Assembly (NCBI RefSeq): GCF_007431345.1
Contig: NZ_CP041730.1
Location: forward strand, 3,100,001 to 3,164,000
Origin: Chitinimonas arctica
GTDB taxonomy: Bacteria > Pseudomonadota > Gammaproteobacteria > Burkholderiales > Chitinimonadaceae
Length of the DNA: 64,000 bases
Direction of reading: 5' to 3'
Shown: positions 55,624 through 63,858 of the stretch, in pieces
How the letters are laid out: every line of letters begins with the position of its first letter
How positions within the stretch are numbered: the first letter of the stretch is position 1
Made by a program: the position numbers and the translations under genes
The notes under the pieces: model-generated
What the model was told of the DNA's origin: nothing
Databases searched by the model: none
What the model saw: only the letters and a program-made list of their open reading frames with translations

Positions 55624-56403
55624 ATGCTATTTGTTCTCTCGCCTGCCAAGACGCTCGATTTCGAAACACCCGCCCATACCGATCGTGCCAGCCTGCCTGC
55701 CTTTATCGACCGCTCGGCTGCGCTGATAGAAGTATTGCGCGGCAAGACGCCGGCGGAAATCAGCCAGTTGATGACGCTGTCCGATCCCTTGGCGGCGTTG
55801 AACGTGGCGCGCTATCAGAGCTGGTCGGCCGAATTCACCCCGCACAACAGCAAGCAGGCCGTGCTGGCCTTTATGGGCGATGTCTACGAAGGTTTGCAGG
55901 CCGCCAGTTTCAACGCCGCCGATCTCGACTTCGCCCAGCAGCGCTTGCGCATCCTGTCGGGTCTGTACGGCGTGCTGCGGCCGCTGGACAGGATGCAGCC
56001 CTATCGGCTGGAGATGGGCACCCGGCTGGTCAACCCGGACGGCCGCAATCTGTATGACTTCTGGGGCGACAGCCTGACCGAGGCGCTCAATGCCGAGCTG
56101 GCGAGCCAATCGCAGCCGGTGCTGGTCAACCTGGCCAGCGAGGAGTACTTCAAGGCGGTGAAGCGCAAGAAATTGCAGGCCCGCCTGGTGGAGTGCGTAT
56201 TCGAGGATTTCAAATCCGGTGGCTACAAGATCATCAGTTTCCATGCCAAGCGGGCGCGTGGCCTGATGGCGCGTTTTGCCTTGCTCAACCGCTTGGAACA
56301 TGTCGAGCAATTGCAGGCTTTCGACCTCGACGGATATCGCTATTGCGCGCAACATAGCGAGCCGGACCGGCTGGTTTTCAGGCGTCAGCTGACGACCGTG
56401 TGA
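55624..56403 (+). CDS. yaaA: Peroxide stress protein YaaA (DUF328)
   Basis: Cytoplasmic protein of 259 residues that in E. coli limits free iron during peroxide stress and binds DNA. MLFVLSPAKTLDFETP, FMGDVYEGLQAASF, LSGLYGVLRPLDRMQPYRLEMG and a conserved YFKAVKRKKL block are family hallmarks. No strong ribosome binding site is visible. Confidence 0.94.
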   Translation: MLFVLSPAKTLDFETPAHTDRASLPAFIDRSAALIEVLRGKTPAEISQLMTLSDPLAALNVARYQSWSAEFTPHNSKQAVLAFMGDVYEGLQAASFNAADLDFAQQRLRILSGLYGVLRPLDRMQPYRLEMGTRLVNPDGRNLYDFWGDSLTEALNAELASQSQPVLVNLASEEYFKAVKRKKLQARLVECVFEDFKSGGYKIISFHAKRARGLMARFALLNRLEHVEQLQAFDLDGYRYCAQHSEPDRLVFRRQLTTV

Positions 56404-56460
56404 ACGCCTATTTCGCTGCTGGACCGATATATCGGGGATAACAGAAGAAGGAGCGGTTCC

Positions 56461-57087
56461 ATGAAAAACAAGCGCTTGTTGATTCCGTTGCTATTTGCGT
56501 TCGCCTTGGCCGGGCAGGCACAGGCCGCGGCTTTCCAGAACGGCGATTTTGAATTCGGCAATCTGGAAAGCGGTAGTTTCACGACCTTGACCGCCGGCAG
56601 CAACGCCCTCACGGGCTGGAGCATCATCGGCAGCGTGGACTGGATCCATCAGTATTGGTCGCCTTCCAGCGGCAGCCGCTCGCTCGATCTGAATGGTTCG
56701 GGCTATGGTGGCGTGCAGCAGTTTTTCGATACCGTCGCCGGGCAGACCTACCAGGTAAGCTTCGATCTGGCCGGCAATCCGGACGTGGCCACGCTCAAGA
56801 CCATGGCTGTAGGGGTCGGCAATTACGCCGGTGTCTTCCAGTTCGACACCACGGGGCGAGACCGGAGCAATATGGGTTGGCAGACCCATCAGATCAGTTT
56901 TATCGCCCAGGGCGACACCACTGTCCTGACGTTTGCCAGTCTGACCGATGACGGCAATGTCGTGTGGGGACCGGCGCTGGACAATGTGAAGGTAACCGCC
57001 GTGCCGGAGCCAGAGGGTTATGCCATGCTGGGTCTGGGGTTCGCCATGGTCGGCCTGCTTGCGCGCCGCCGCGGGCAAGGCCGCTGA
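56461..57087 (+). CDS. PEP-CTERM protein with DUF642-like domain
   Basis: Exported 208-residue protein with a signal peptide (about 1-22, ending AQA), a beta-rich galactose-binding-like domain of the DUF642/choice-of-anchor kind (NGDFEFGNLESGSF, TGWSIIGSVDWIHQYW, SLDLNGSGYGGVQQ) and the PEP-CTERM signal VPEPEGYAMLGLGF plus RRR. AAGGAG lies just before the ATG. Role in the envelope or matrix is inferred from the sorting signal; the exosortase lies elsewhere. Confidence 0.87.
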   Translation: MKNKRLLIPLLFAFALAGQAQAAAFQNGDFEFGNLESGSFTTLTAGSNALTGWSIIGSVDWIHQYWSPSSGSRSLDLNGSGYGGVQQFFDTVAGQTYQVSFDLAGNPDVATLKTMAVGVGNYAGVFQFDTTGRDRSNMGWQTHQISFIAQGDTTVLTFASLTDDGNVVWGPALDNVKVTAVPEPEGYAMLGLGFAMVGLLARRRGQGR

Positions 57088-57136
57088 GGCCGTAATCGCC
57101 GCATTGCATCCCGCCTTGCGCCCTTGCTACCATGCG

Positions 57137-57160
57137 CGCACCACCCGCCTGGGTGGTGCG
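57137..57160. terminator. Perfect 10-bp hairpin between PEP-CTERM gene and FMN riboswitch
   Basis: CGCACCACCC and GGGTGGTGCG flank a GCCT loop, two bases before the riboswitch. It may end the PEP-CTERM transcript, though the following TCTTC is not a T-run, or lie at the 5' end of the ribB leader. Confidence 0.5.
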
Positions 57161-57161
57161 T

Positions 57162-57300
57162 CTTCAGGGCGGGGTGAAACTCCCCACCGGCGGTAGGGTG
57201 CAATACAGCGCACCGAGCCCGCGAGCGCTTGCGCGTGAGTGCAAGGTCAGCAGATTCGGTTCAATGCCGAAGCCGACGGTGATAGTCCGGATGAAAGAAG
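57162..57300 (+). ncRNA. FMN riboswitch (RFN element)
   Basis: Conserved RFN blocks occur in order: CTTCAGGGCGGGGTGAAAC, CCCCACCGGCGGTAGGG, AGCCCGCGAGCG, GGTCAGCAGATTCGGT, GCCGAAGCCGACGGT and ATAGTCCGGATGAAAGAAG. It lies about 115 bases upstream of ribB and represses it when FMN is plentiful. Confidence 0.96.
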
Positions 57301-57386
57301 ACGAGATGGTTCGCGGGCCTGTCCAGGCAGACCCGCGTGCATCCCATATGGCCGGCCGTGCGCAAGCAGGGCCGCGTCACGCCCTG

Positions 57387-57411
57387 AACGCTCTATTCAA
57401 ATAGGAGCGTT
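57387..57411 (+). promoter_or_regulatory. Hairpin that can hide the ribB ribosome binding site
   Basis: AACGCTCTAT (57387-57396) pairs, with one bulge, with ATAGGAGCGTT (57401-57411). The right arm contains the AGGAG site (57403-57407) eight bases before the ribB ATG. This fits translation-level control by the FMN riboswitch. Confidence 0.7.
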
Positions 57412-57414
57412 TGC

Positions 57415-58101
57415 ATGAACTCGTTTCAACGGTATTTTTCCAGCACTACTCCGCATAGCCGCATTCTTGCGGCGCTCGAAGCCATGCGCAGCGGCCTGCC
57501 GGTGGCCCTGCTCGATGACGAAGACCGCGAAAACGAAGCGGATCTGATCGTTGCCGCCGAACGGCTGACGGTGGCCGGCATGGCCCAGCTGATTCGTGAC
57601 GGCAGCGGCATCGTTTGCCTCTGCCTGACCGAGGCAGCCATCAGCCAACTCCGCTTGCCGGCCATGGTTTCCAATAATCAGAGCCGCTACGGTACGGCCT
57701 TCACGGTTTCGATAGAAGCACGCGAAGGGGTGTCGACCGGGGTTTCCGCCGCCGACCGGCTCACCACGGTGCGGGCCGCGCTCAGCGGCGACCCCGCCGC
57801 CATCATCAGTCCGGGGCATATGTTCCCGCTGCGGGCGGAGACCGGAGGCGTGCTGGCCCGGCGCGGCCACACCGAGGGCACCATCGATCTGGCGCGGCTG
57901 GCCGGCCTGGCGCCGGCCGGGGTGCTGTGCGAGCTGATGCACGAGGACGGCAGCATGATGCGCGGCGAAGCAGTGATCGCGTATGCCGAGCGGCATGGCT
58001 TGCCGGTGGCGACCATCGCCGATCTGGTGGCATGGCGCCTGCGGGAGGCTGAGGCGCTCGCCTCCGACCTACTACGCGCCGATGCGCTTGTGAATTGTTA
58101 A
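57415..58101 (+). CDS. ribB: 3,4-dihydroxy-2-butanone-4-phosphate synthase
   Basis: Makes the four-carbon unit of riboflavin from ribulose 5-phosphate. The 228 residues correspond to the single-domain enzyme; the GTP cyclohydrolase II half of RibBA is absent. The metal/substrate loop LLDDEDRENEADL, the YGTAFTVSIEAREGVSTGVS region and RRGHTEGTIDLARLAG are intact. Controlled by the FMN riboswitch upstream. The other riboflavin genes are not in this window. Confidence 0.96.
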   Translation: MNSFQRYFSSTTPHSRILAALEAMRSGLPVALLDDEDRENEADLIVAAERLTVAGMAQLIRDGSGIVCLCLTEAAISQLRLPAMVSNNQSRYGTAFTVSIEAREGVSTGVSAADRLTTVRAALSGDPAAIISPGHMFPLRAETGGVLARRGHTEGTIDLARLAGLAPAGVLCELMHEDGSMMRGEAVIAYAERHGLPVATIADLVAWRLREAEALASDLLRADALVNC

Positions 58102-58182
58102 CAGGCGTTATTCGATAGCTTCTGCCGTTTTGCAGAAATACAACACGGCTCCCCTCCACATAATCTCCTTTTCTAAGAAATT

Positions 58183-58212
58183 GCCGGTGGCTGGTAGACG
58201 CCAGCCACCGGC
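58183..58212 (+). repeat. Perfect 12-bp hairpin in the LRR gene leader
   Basis: GCCGGTGGCTGG and CCAGCCACCGGC flank a six-base loop, and an AGGAGG ribosome binding site follows 16 bases later. It could end the ribB transcript (no T-run) or influence translation of the LRR gene. Confidence 0.55.
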
Positions 58213-58239
58213 GGCAAACGATAAGAAAGGAGGCGTGGC

Positions 58240-59373
58240 ATGCAACCCAGCATGGCAACCCCAATGTGGCAATTCAAACCGCGTACGCCCAATCGCGGCG
58301 ACACGGTGCGTAATCCGGTGGTGCGCGAGGCAATTGCACGTCTGTGGGAGAACCACCCGGACTTTACCGAGCTCGATCTGCACAACCAGCAGTTGAGCGA
58401 CGGCGACGTATCGGCGCTCTCCGCCGCATTGGCGCAGAACGGCTATGTCACCACCCTGAATCTTGCCCGCAACAAGATCGGCGCCGCCGGCGCAACCGCC
58501 TTGGCCGATGCGCTGTTCTGCAACACGGTGGTGACGGAACTGGACCTGAGCCACAATTTTATCGGTGCAGGTGGCGTGCAGATGCTGGCCTGTACCCTGC
58601 TCAGCAACGGCAGCCTGGCCACCCTCAAGCTAGGCGCCAACCAGATCGACAATTGGGCGGCCAAGCAATTGGCGGATGCGCTGGAGCAATATGTAGGCTT
58701 GGTGGAACTGGATCTGGCCAATAACCAGATCAGTGCGACCGGCGCCCTTATGCTGGCAAGCGTCTTCGCCCGCAATGGCGGGTCGGCCCGGCTTGGATTG
58801 GCCGGCAATTGGCTGGGCGACCAAGGTGCCGCGCAACTGGCTAGTGGCTTCAAGATCGGCGATCTCGCCGGCCCGGAAGGTGCGCTTGAACTGGATCTGC
58901 GTGCCACCTACCTGGGCGATGCGGCGGCGCAATCGCTGGCCCAAGCCCTCGCCGAAAATGTCCGGATCGGCGTATTGCGCCTGGGCGGCAACCATATTGG
59001 CGCGGAAGGCGCGCGTAGCCTCGGCGAAGCCTTGGATCGCAATCGCCGGTTGAGGCGCCTGGAGTTGGCATCCAATCACCTGGGCGATGCCGGCGTGCAT
59101 TGGCTGGCGGGCGGGCTGGCACGCAATGTTGGCATGCAGGCGCTCGATCTAGGCCAAAACGGTATCGGCGATAGTGGCGCCCTGGCGCTGCTAGCGACCT
59201 TGAGCGGCAATGAGGCGCTTGCCGCGCTGGATTTGCGCGACAACCGCATCGAATATGACGCCGCCACTTACCTGCTACGCGAACTAGCCTCCAGGCCGGG
59301 TTTTATGCTCCGGCTGGATGGGAATCCCTTTATTACGCCGGACTTCCTGCTGGGTCGGACCGGCGCCAGCTAG
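58240..59373 (+). CDS. Leucine-rich repeat protein, ribonuclease-inhibitor type (second copy)
   Basis: A 377-residue protein with about ten LRR units of around 28 residues, for example TLNLARNKIGAAGATALADAL, ELDLSHNFIGAGG, ELDLANNQISATGA, RLELASNHLGDAG and ALDLRDNRIEYDA. No signal peptide, membrane helix or enzyme domain is visible. The N-terminal cap (IARLWENHPDFTELDLHNQQ) resembles that of the LRR protein at 27675-28502. AGGAGG lies seven bases before the ATG. Such NLRC3/RNH1-like repeats are commoner in eukaryotes and in effectors; target unknown. Its stop is next to the convergent PhzF-like gene. Confidence 0.87.
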   Translation: MQPSMATPMWQFKPRTPNRGDTVRNPVVREAIARLWENHPDFTELDLHNQQLSDGDVSALSAALAQNGYVTTLNLARNKIGAAGATALADALFCNTVVTELDLSHNFIGAGGVQMLACTLLSNGSLATLKLGANQIDNWAAKQLADALEQYVGLVELDLANNQISATGALMLASVFARNGGSARLGLAGNWLGDQGAAQLASGFKIGDLAGPEGALELDLRATYLGDAAAQSLAQALAENVRIGVLRLGGNHIGAEGARSLGEALDRNRRLRRLELASNHLGDAGVHWLAGGLARNVGMQALDLGQNGIGDSGALALLATLSGNEALAALDLRDNRIEYDAATYLLRELASRPGFMLRLDGNPFITPDFLLGRTGAS

Positions 59374-59374
59374 A

Positions 59375-60214
59375 TTACCAGCGCAATTCGCCCCGACCCA
59401 ACTCGACGACGCTTCCACCCACCTGGATCTTGTTGTCCGCCACTTGCAGCCGCAGCACATTGGGGCGGCCCATGGCCGTGCCTTGGCGAATGGTGGCGTC
59501 CAACGGACTGTCGCCATGCCTGGCCAGCCACCAGCCGCCCAGATTCGCGGCAGCCGAGCCGGTGCCGGGGTCTTCGCTGACATTGCTATCGGGCGACCAG
59601 AAGAAGCGCGATTCGAATCCCTCCCGGGTACGGGCGAACACATAGGCCTTGGGTTGGCCGGCGCTGTTCACGCTATAGCGCCGCATCAACTCGGCCACCG
59701 GCTTGCAGGCGTGGATGTGCTCGACCGAGCGTAGTTCGATCAGCGCCTGCTCGTTGCCCACGCTCACCCACAAGCCCTGGCTGGCAATCGCTTCTTCGGG
59801 CAGGCCCAGCATCGCAGCCAGCCGGGCCGAGTCGATTTCCATCGGGCGGATGGTCGGCGCGTTGACCGATTGCAGGGTCCAATAATTCCCGTCGGCCCGT
59901 ACCGGGATCACCCCGGCCTTCATTTCCAGCGTCAACTGGTCGCCGCAGTCATATAGATGCCGGACAACCTGGGCGGACCCCAGGGTGGGGTGGCCGGCGA
60001 ACGGCATTTCGTAGCCGGGGGTAAAGATGCGTACCCGCGCAGTGGCGTTGTCCGAGGGCAGCAGGAAAGTCGTCTCCGACAAATTAAACTGGCGCGCGAC
60101 CAGCTGCATTTCCGTGTCGGATAAGGCGCTGCCATCCTCGATAACGGCCAGTGGATTGCCGCCGAAGGGGGTTTCGGCGAAGACATTGAGCAAACGGTAT
60201 TGAAGGTGCGGCAA
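59375..60214 (-). CDS. PhzF-family isomerase
   Basis: Diaminopimelate-epimerase-fold protein of 279 residues. NVFAETPFGGNPLAVI, RIFTPGYEMPFAGHPTLGSA and DPGTGSAAANLGGWW are typical; the catalytic glutamate of PhzF corresponds to the E in LSETTF. No phenazine genes are nearby, so it is one of the many family members of unknown substrate. The longest frame starts at GTG 60247 with no good site; TTG 60214 has GGAG six bases upstream and gives MPHLQYRLLNVFAE, matching family length. Confidence 0.88.
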   Translation of the reverse strand: MPHLQYRLLNVFAETPFGGNPLAVIEDGSALSDTEMQLVARQFNLSETTFLLPSDNATARVRIFTPGYEMPFAGHPTLGSAQVVRHLYDCGDQLTLEMKAGVIPVRADGNYWTLQSVNAPTIRPMEIDSARLAAMLGLPEEAIASQGLWVSVGNEQALIELRSVEHIHACKPVAELMRRYSVNSAGQPKAYVFARTREGFESRFFWSPDSNVSEDPGTGSAAANLGGWWLARHGDSPLDATIRQGTAMGRPNVLRLQVADNKIQVGGSVVELGRGELRW

Positions 60215-60308
60215 GACGATCTCCGGGTGGCAATTGTGGCATTGCACGCGGGGGGCGTGCCATGCCGCTATAATCGGAACTTCCGTAGGGACTTACACAT
60301 ATAAAACA

Positions 60309-61649
60309 ATGATTCGAAAACTGATCGGTCGCGTTCTCCGGCTGAAGAAGCACCATGGCGGCGGCCGGGTTGTCATCCCCCTCAAGCGCCATGGCATCCA
60401 CCGCAACAGACTGCCGTCCTTCGCGCTGAAAACCACCGATACGCTGCAGGCGGCCGGCTTCGAAGCCTTTGTCGTCGGCGGTGCGGTGCGCGATCTGCTG
60501 CTCGGCAAGGATCCAAAGGACTTCGATGTGGCCACCAGCGCCACCCCCGAAGAGGTACACAAGCTCTTTCGCCGTTCGCGCATCATCGGTCGGCGTTTCC
60601 GGCTGGTACATGTACTGTATGGTGACGAAACAGTGGAAGTGTCCACTTTCCGGGGCAGCGGTGAGTCGCTGACCGATGCGGCCGGCCGCATCATTCGCGA
60701 CAACACCTGGGGTAGCCAGGAAGACGATGCCAAGCGGCGCGACTTCACCGTCAATGCGCTGTTCTACGATCCAAACCGCGAGGAAATCATCGATTACCAC
60801 GGCGGTGTGGCGGATATCGAAAAGAAATGCATGACCATGATCGGTCCGCCGGCCGTGCGCTACCGCGAAGATCCGGTCCGCATGCTGCGCGCCGTGCGCC
60901 TGGCGGCCAAGCTGGGGCTGAGCATCGACGCCACTACCCGCAAACCCATCCGCGAGCTGGCGAATCTGCTCGAAAACGTGCCCTCGTCGCGCCTGTTCGA
61001 CGAAATGCTCAAGCTGCTGTTCAGCGGCCAGAGTTGGGCGTGCCTGATGCAGCTGCGCGACGAAGGCCTGCACCATGGCTTCTTCCCGCTGTTGGACAAG
61101 ATGATGAAGATGCCCCAGGGCGAAGCCTTCCTCAAGACTGCCTTGCAGAATACGGACAAGCGCATCAGCGAGGACAAGCCGGTTTCGGCCGGCTACGTCT
61201 TCGCTGCCCTGCTGTGGCTGGAAGTCCTGGATAACTGGGAAGCGCGCAAGAAGGCGGGCGAGAAGGGCATGTTGGCGTTGTTCGCCGCCATCGACGAAGT
61301 GGAGGCGGTCCAGGAGCAGAAGTTGGCCATTCCGCGTCGCTACGGCACGGCCATGAAGGAAATCTGGACCCTGCAACCGCGTTTCGAGCAGCGTGCCGGC
61401 ATCAAACCCTTCCGGCTATTGGAATCGCCGCGTTTTCGGGCCGGTTACGACTTTCTCTGCCTGCGTGCCTCGGTGGGAGAAGTCGAGCAAGAAATGGCGG
61501 ATTGGTGGACGGAATTCCAGAATGCCGACAACCAGCGGCGGGAAGCCATGCTGCTGCGCGCCCCTGCCAGCGAGGGCGGCAAGAAGCGGCGCCGTCGGCG
61601 CGGCGGTGCGCGTGGTGACGGCGACGGCGCTGCGGACGAGGGCCAGTGA
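60309..61649 (+). CDS. pcnB: Poly(A) polymerase I
   Basis: Adds 3' A-tails that mark RNAs for decay. The 446 residues include the nucleotidyltransferase core (VVGGAVRDLLLGKDPKDFDV with its acidic pair, and RRDFTVNALFYDP), the RFRLVHV block that distinguishes it from CCA-adding enzymes, and a basic C-terminal tail (KKRRRRRGGARG). ATG 60309 starts MIRKLIGRVLRLKK; the frame is open further upstream without support. The stop overlaps folK by four bases. Confidence 0.96.
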   Translation: MIRKLIGRVLRLKKHHGGGRVVIPLKRHGIHRNRLPSFALKTTDTLQAAGFEAFVVGGAVRDLLLGKDPKDFDVATSATPEEVHKLFRRSRIIGRRFRLVHVLYGDETVEVSTFRGSGESLTDAAGRIIRDNTWGSQEDDAKRRDFTVNALFYDPNREEIIDYHGGVADIEKKCMTMIGPPAVRYREDPVRMLRAVRLAAKLGLSIDATTRKPIRELANLLENVPSSRLFDEMLKLLFSGQSWACLMQLRDEGLHHGFFPLLDKMMKMPQGEAFLKTALQNTDKRISEDKPVSAGYVFAALLWLEVLDNWEARKKAGEKGMLALFAAIDEVEAVQEQKLAIPRRYGTAMKEIWTLQPRFEQRAGIKPFRLLESPRFRAGYDFLCLRASVGEVEQEMADWWTEFQNADNQRREAMLLRAPASEGGKKRRRRRGGARGDGDGAADEGQ

Positions 61650-62125
61650 GTACCATCGCTTATATCGGCTTGGGGGCCAATCTGGGGGAGGCGGCCGAGA
61701 CGGTGGCGGCGGCCATGCTGCGGCTGGACCAGCTGCCGGCCACCCGCCTGCTGGCCTCGTCCTCGCTGTATGGCAGCGCGCCGGTCGGTTATCTCGATCA
61801 GCCGGATTTCATCAATGCGGTGGCGGCAGTGGAAACCGGGCTTGAGCCGCACGCGCTACTGGACGGTTTGCTGGCGATCGAGCAGCATTTCGGTCGCCTG
61901 CGCAGTTTTCGCAATGCCCCGCGTACGCTGGACATGGACTTGCTGCTGTTCGGGGTGTTGCAATGCCATGACGAGCGTTTGACCCTGCCGCATCCTCGCA
62001 TGCTGGAGCGCGCCTTCGTGCTCTTGCCGCTGGCCGAGATCGCCGCCGAGCTGCGCCTGCCGGATGGACGCCGGCTGAGCGAGCTGGTCGCGGCCGGCGA
62101 GTGGACGGGAATCAAGCGCTTGTAG
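61646..62125 (+). CDS. folK: 2-amino-4-hydroxy-6-hydroxymethyldihydropteridine pyrophosphokinase
   Basis: Folate-pathway enzyme (HPPK) of 159 residues. YIGLGANLGEAAETV, then SSLYGSAPVGYLDQPDFINAV and RNAPRTLDMDLLLFG (metal-binding aspartates) and LPHPRMLERAFVLLPLAEI are intact. It starts at GTG within the pcnB stop (GTGA), so translation is coupled. First of the small folK-dNK-panB-panC run. Confidence 0.96.
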   Translation: MSTIAYIGLGANLGEAAETVAAAMLRLDQLPATRLLASSSLYGSAPVGYLDQPDFINAVAAVETGLEPHALLDGLLAIEQHFGRLRSFRNAPRTLDMDLLLFGVLQCHDERLTLPHPRMLERAFVLLPLAEIAAELRLPDGRRLSELVAAGEWTGIKRL

Positions 62126-62190
62126 CCGGCACCGGGCACCATTTTTTTTCACGGGCGGATGACTGGCCCGAGCGGACAAGGGAATCGGCA

Positions 62191-62829
62191 ATGGGCTTGG
62201 AGCGGTATCGTTATATCGTCGTCGAAGGTCCGATCGGCGTGGGCAAGACCACGCTGGCGAAGAAGCTGGCCGAACATCTGGGCGCCAGATCGCTGCTGGA
62301 GGACCCAGACGCGATTCCCTTCCTGCCAAAGTTCTATCGGGATATGCAGCGCTACGCCCTGCCCACTCAGCTGTCCTTCCTGTTCCAGCGGGTCGAGCAG
62401 GTCGAAAGCCTTACCCAGATGGACCTGTTCGGCGGGCAGACGGTCGCCGATTTCATGTTCGATAAGGACCCGCTGTTCGCCGAGCAGATCCTCAGCGACG
62501 ATGAATTCCACCTTTATGCCGATATCTACCGCCACCTGCGTGTACGCGCACCCACGCCCGACCTGGTCATCTATCTGCAAGCCGATATCGAGACCCTGAT
62601 TGCCCGCGTGTCCACGCGCGCACGCGAGTACGAAGCCAAGATCGCCGACGGCTACCTGCGCCGCTTGGCCGAGCGCTACAGCCGTTTCTTCCATGATTAC
62701 GCCGAAGCTCCGGTGCTGATCGTCAATACCGATAACCTGAACCTGGCCGACAACGCCGACGACTTTCGCTTATTGCTTCGCAGCATCGAAGGGATGCGCG
62801 GCGCACGCGAGTATTTCAACAAGGCATAG
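62191..62829 (+). CDS. Deoxynucleoside kinase
   Basis: Cytoplasmic kinase of 212 residues of the deoxyguanosine/deoxyadenosine kinase family. Walker A is EGPIGVGKTT, the LID-type arginines lie in ARVSTRAREYEAKI, and SFLFQRVEQV is conserved. ATG 62191 has AAGGGA seven bases upstream; an earlier GTG in frame would overlap folK. A deoxynucleoside kinase between folK and panB is common in betaproteobacteria and supports the taxonomic guess. Confidence 0.92.
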   Translation: MGLERYRYIVVEGPIGVGKTTLAKKLAEHLGARSLLEDPDAIPFLPKFYRDMQRYALPTQLSFLFQRVEQVESLTQMDLFGGQTVADFMFDKDPLFAEQILSDDEFHLYADIYRHLRVRAPTPDLVIYLQADIETLIARVSTRAREYEAKIADGYLRRLAERYSRFFHDYAEAPVLIVNTDNLNLADNADDFRLLLRSIEGMRGAREYFNKA

Positions 62830-63035
62830 TCAAGGCACGTCTGCCCATCCTTGGAATTGAGGGGTATGGCGGCCGTAAACTGGTTGAGTCCCCGCTGCAC
62901 TTTCGCTATTGTTGCACCGCATCGAAAAGGTGTGAAAAAAGGCGCTGGCCTTTCTACTGGCGGGGCGCTCTAGGCCCGCCGCAATCGGCTTGCCGCTAGA
63001 GCAAGCGCTTGACTAAAAAACCGACTGGATTCCCC

Positions 63036-63827
63036 ATGAAGATCACCGTTTCCACCCTGCAGAAGCTCAAGCATGAAGCCCAGAAGATCGTGATGCTGAC
63101 CTGCTATGACGCCAGTTTCGCCAGCTTGATGGCGGAAGCCGGTGTGGAGGTGCTGCTGGTCGGCGACTCGCTCGGCATGGTGATTCAGGGTGAGAGCAGT
63201 ACCTTGCCGGTGACGATGGACCAGATGGTCTACCACACCCGTTGCGTGGCCAAGCATGCCAAGCAGGCCATGGTGTTGGCCGACCTGCCTTTCGGCGCTT
63301 ACCAGCAAAGCCCGCAGCAGGCGTTCGACGCCGCTGCCCGCCTGATGGCGGCGGGCGCCGAGATGGTGAAGCTGGAAGGTGGCGCCTATATGGCCGAAAC
63401 GACGGCTTTCCTGGTGCAGCGCGGGATTCCGGTTTGCGCCCATATCGGATTGACTCCGCAATCGGTGCACGCCTTCGGCGGCTACAAGGTGCAGGGCAAG
63501 ACGGATGCCTCCGCCGAGCAGCTCAAGAGCGACGCCAAGGCCCTGGAAGCGGCCGGCGCTTCCATGGTTTTGATGGAGATGGTGCCGGCGGCGGTGGCCA
63601 AGGAGATCGCCGATAGCCTGGCCATCCCCACGATCGGCATCGGCGCCGGACTGGACGTGGACGGCCAGGTGCTGGTGGTATATGACATGCTCGGTGTCTA
63701 TCCGGGCAAGAAGGCCCGTTTCGTCAAGAATTTCATGCAGGGCAGCACCAGCATTCATGGGGCTATCGAAGCCTATGTGCAGGCGGTGAAGGGCAAGAAT
63801 TTCCCTGCGCCGGAACATAGCTTTTGA
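63036..63827 (+). CDS. panB: 3-methyl-2-oxobutanoate hydroxymethyltransferase
   Basis: First committed step of pantothenate synthesis. The 263 residues match PanB. VLLVGDSLGMVIQGE (Mg2+ ligand), MVKLEGG, AHIGLTPQSVHAFGGYKVQG and TIGIGAGLDVDGQVLVVYDM are family blocks. An in-frame TTG at 63009 is possible, but the ATG at 63036 gives the typical start MKITVSTLQKLK; neither has a strong ribosome binding site. About 200 bases separate it from the kinase gene, with a few AT-rich stretches. Confidence 0.96.
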   Translation: MKITVSTLQKLKHEAQKIVMLTCYDASFASLMAEAGVEVLLVGDSLGMVIQGESSTLPVTMDQMVYHTRCVAKHAKQAMVLADLPFGAYQQSPQQAFDAAARLMAAGAEMVKLEGGAYMAETTAFLVQRGIPVCAHIGLTPQSVHAFGGYKVQGKTDASAEQLKSDAKALEAAGASMVLMEMVPAAVAKEIADSLAIPTIGIGAGLDVDGQVLVVYDMLGVYPGKKARFVKNFMQGSTSIHGAIEAYVQAVKGKNFPAPEHSF

Positions 63828-63858
63828 TCAAACGGCCAAGCAATAGATAAGGAATCAC

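Noticed and set aside
60215..60247. GTG start for the PhzF-like protein
   Set aside because: No ribosome binding site; the TTG at 60214 has GGAG at the right distance and gives the normal family length.
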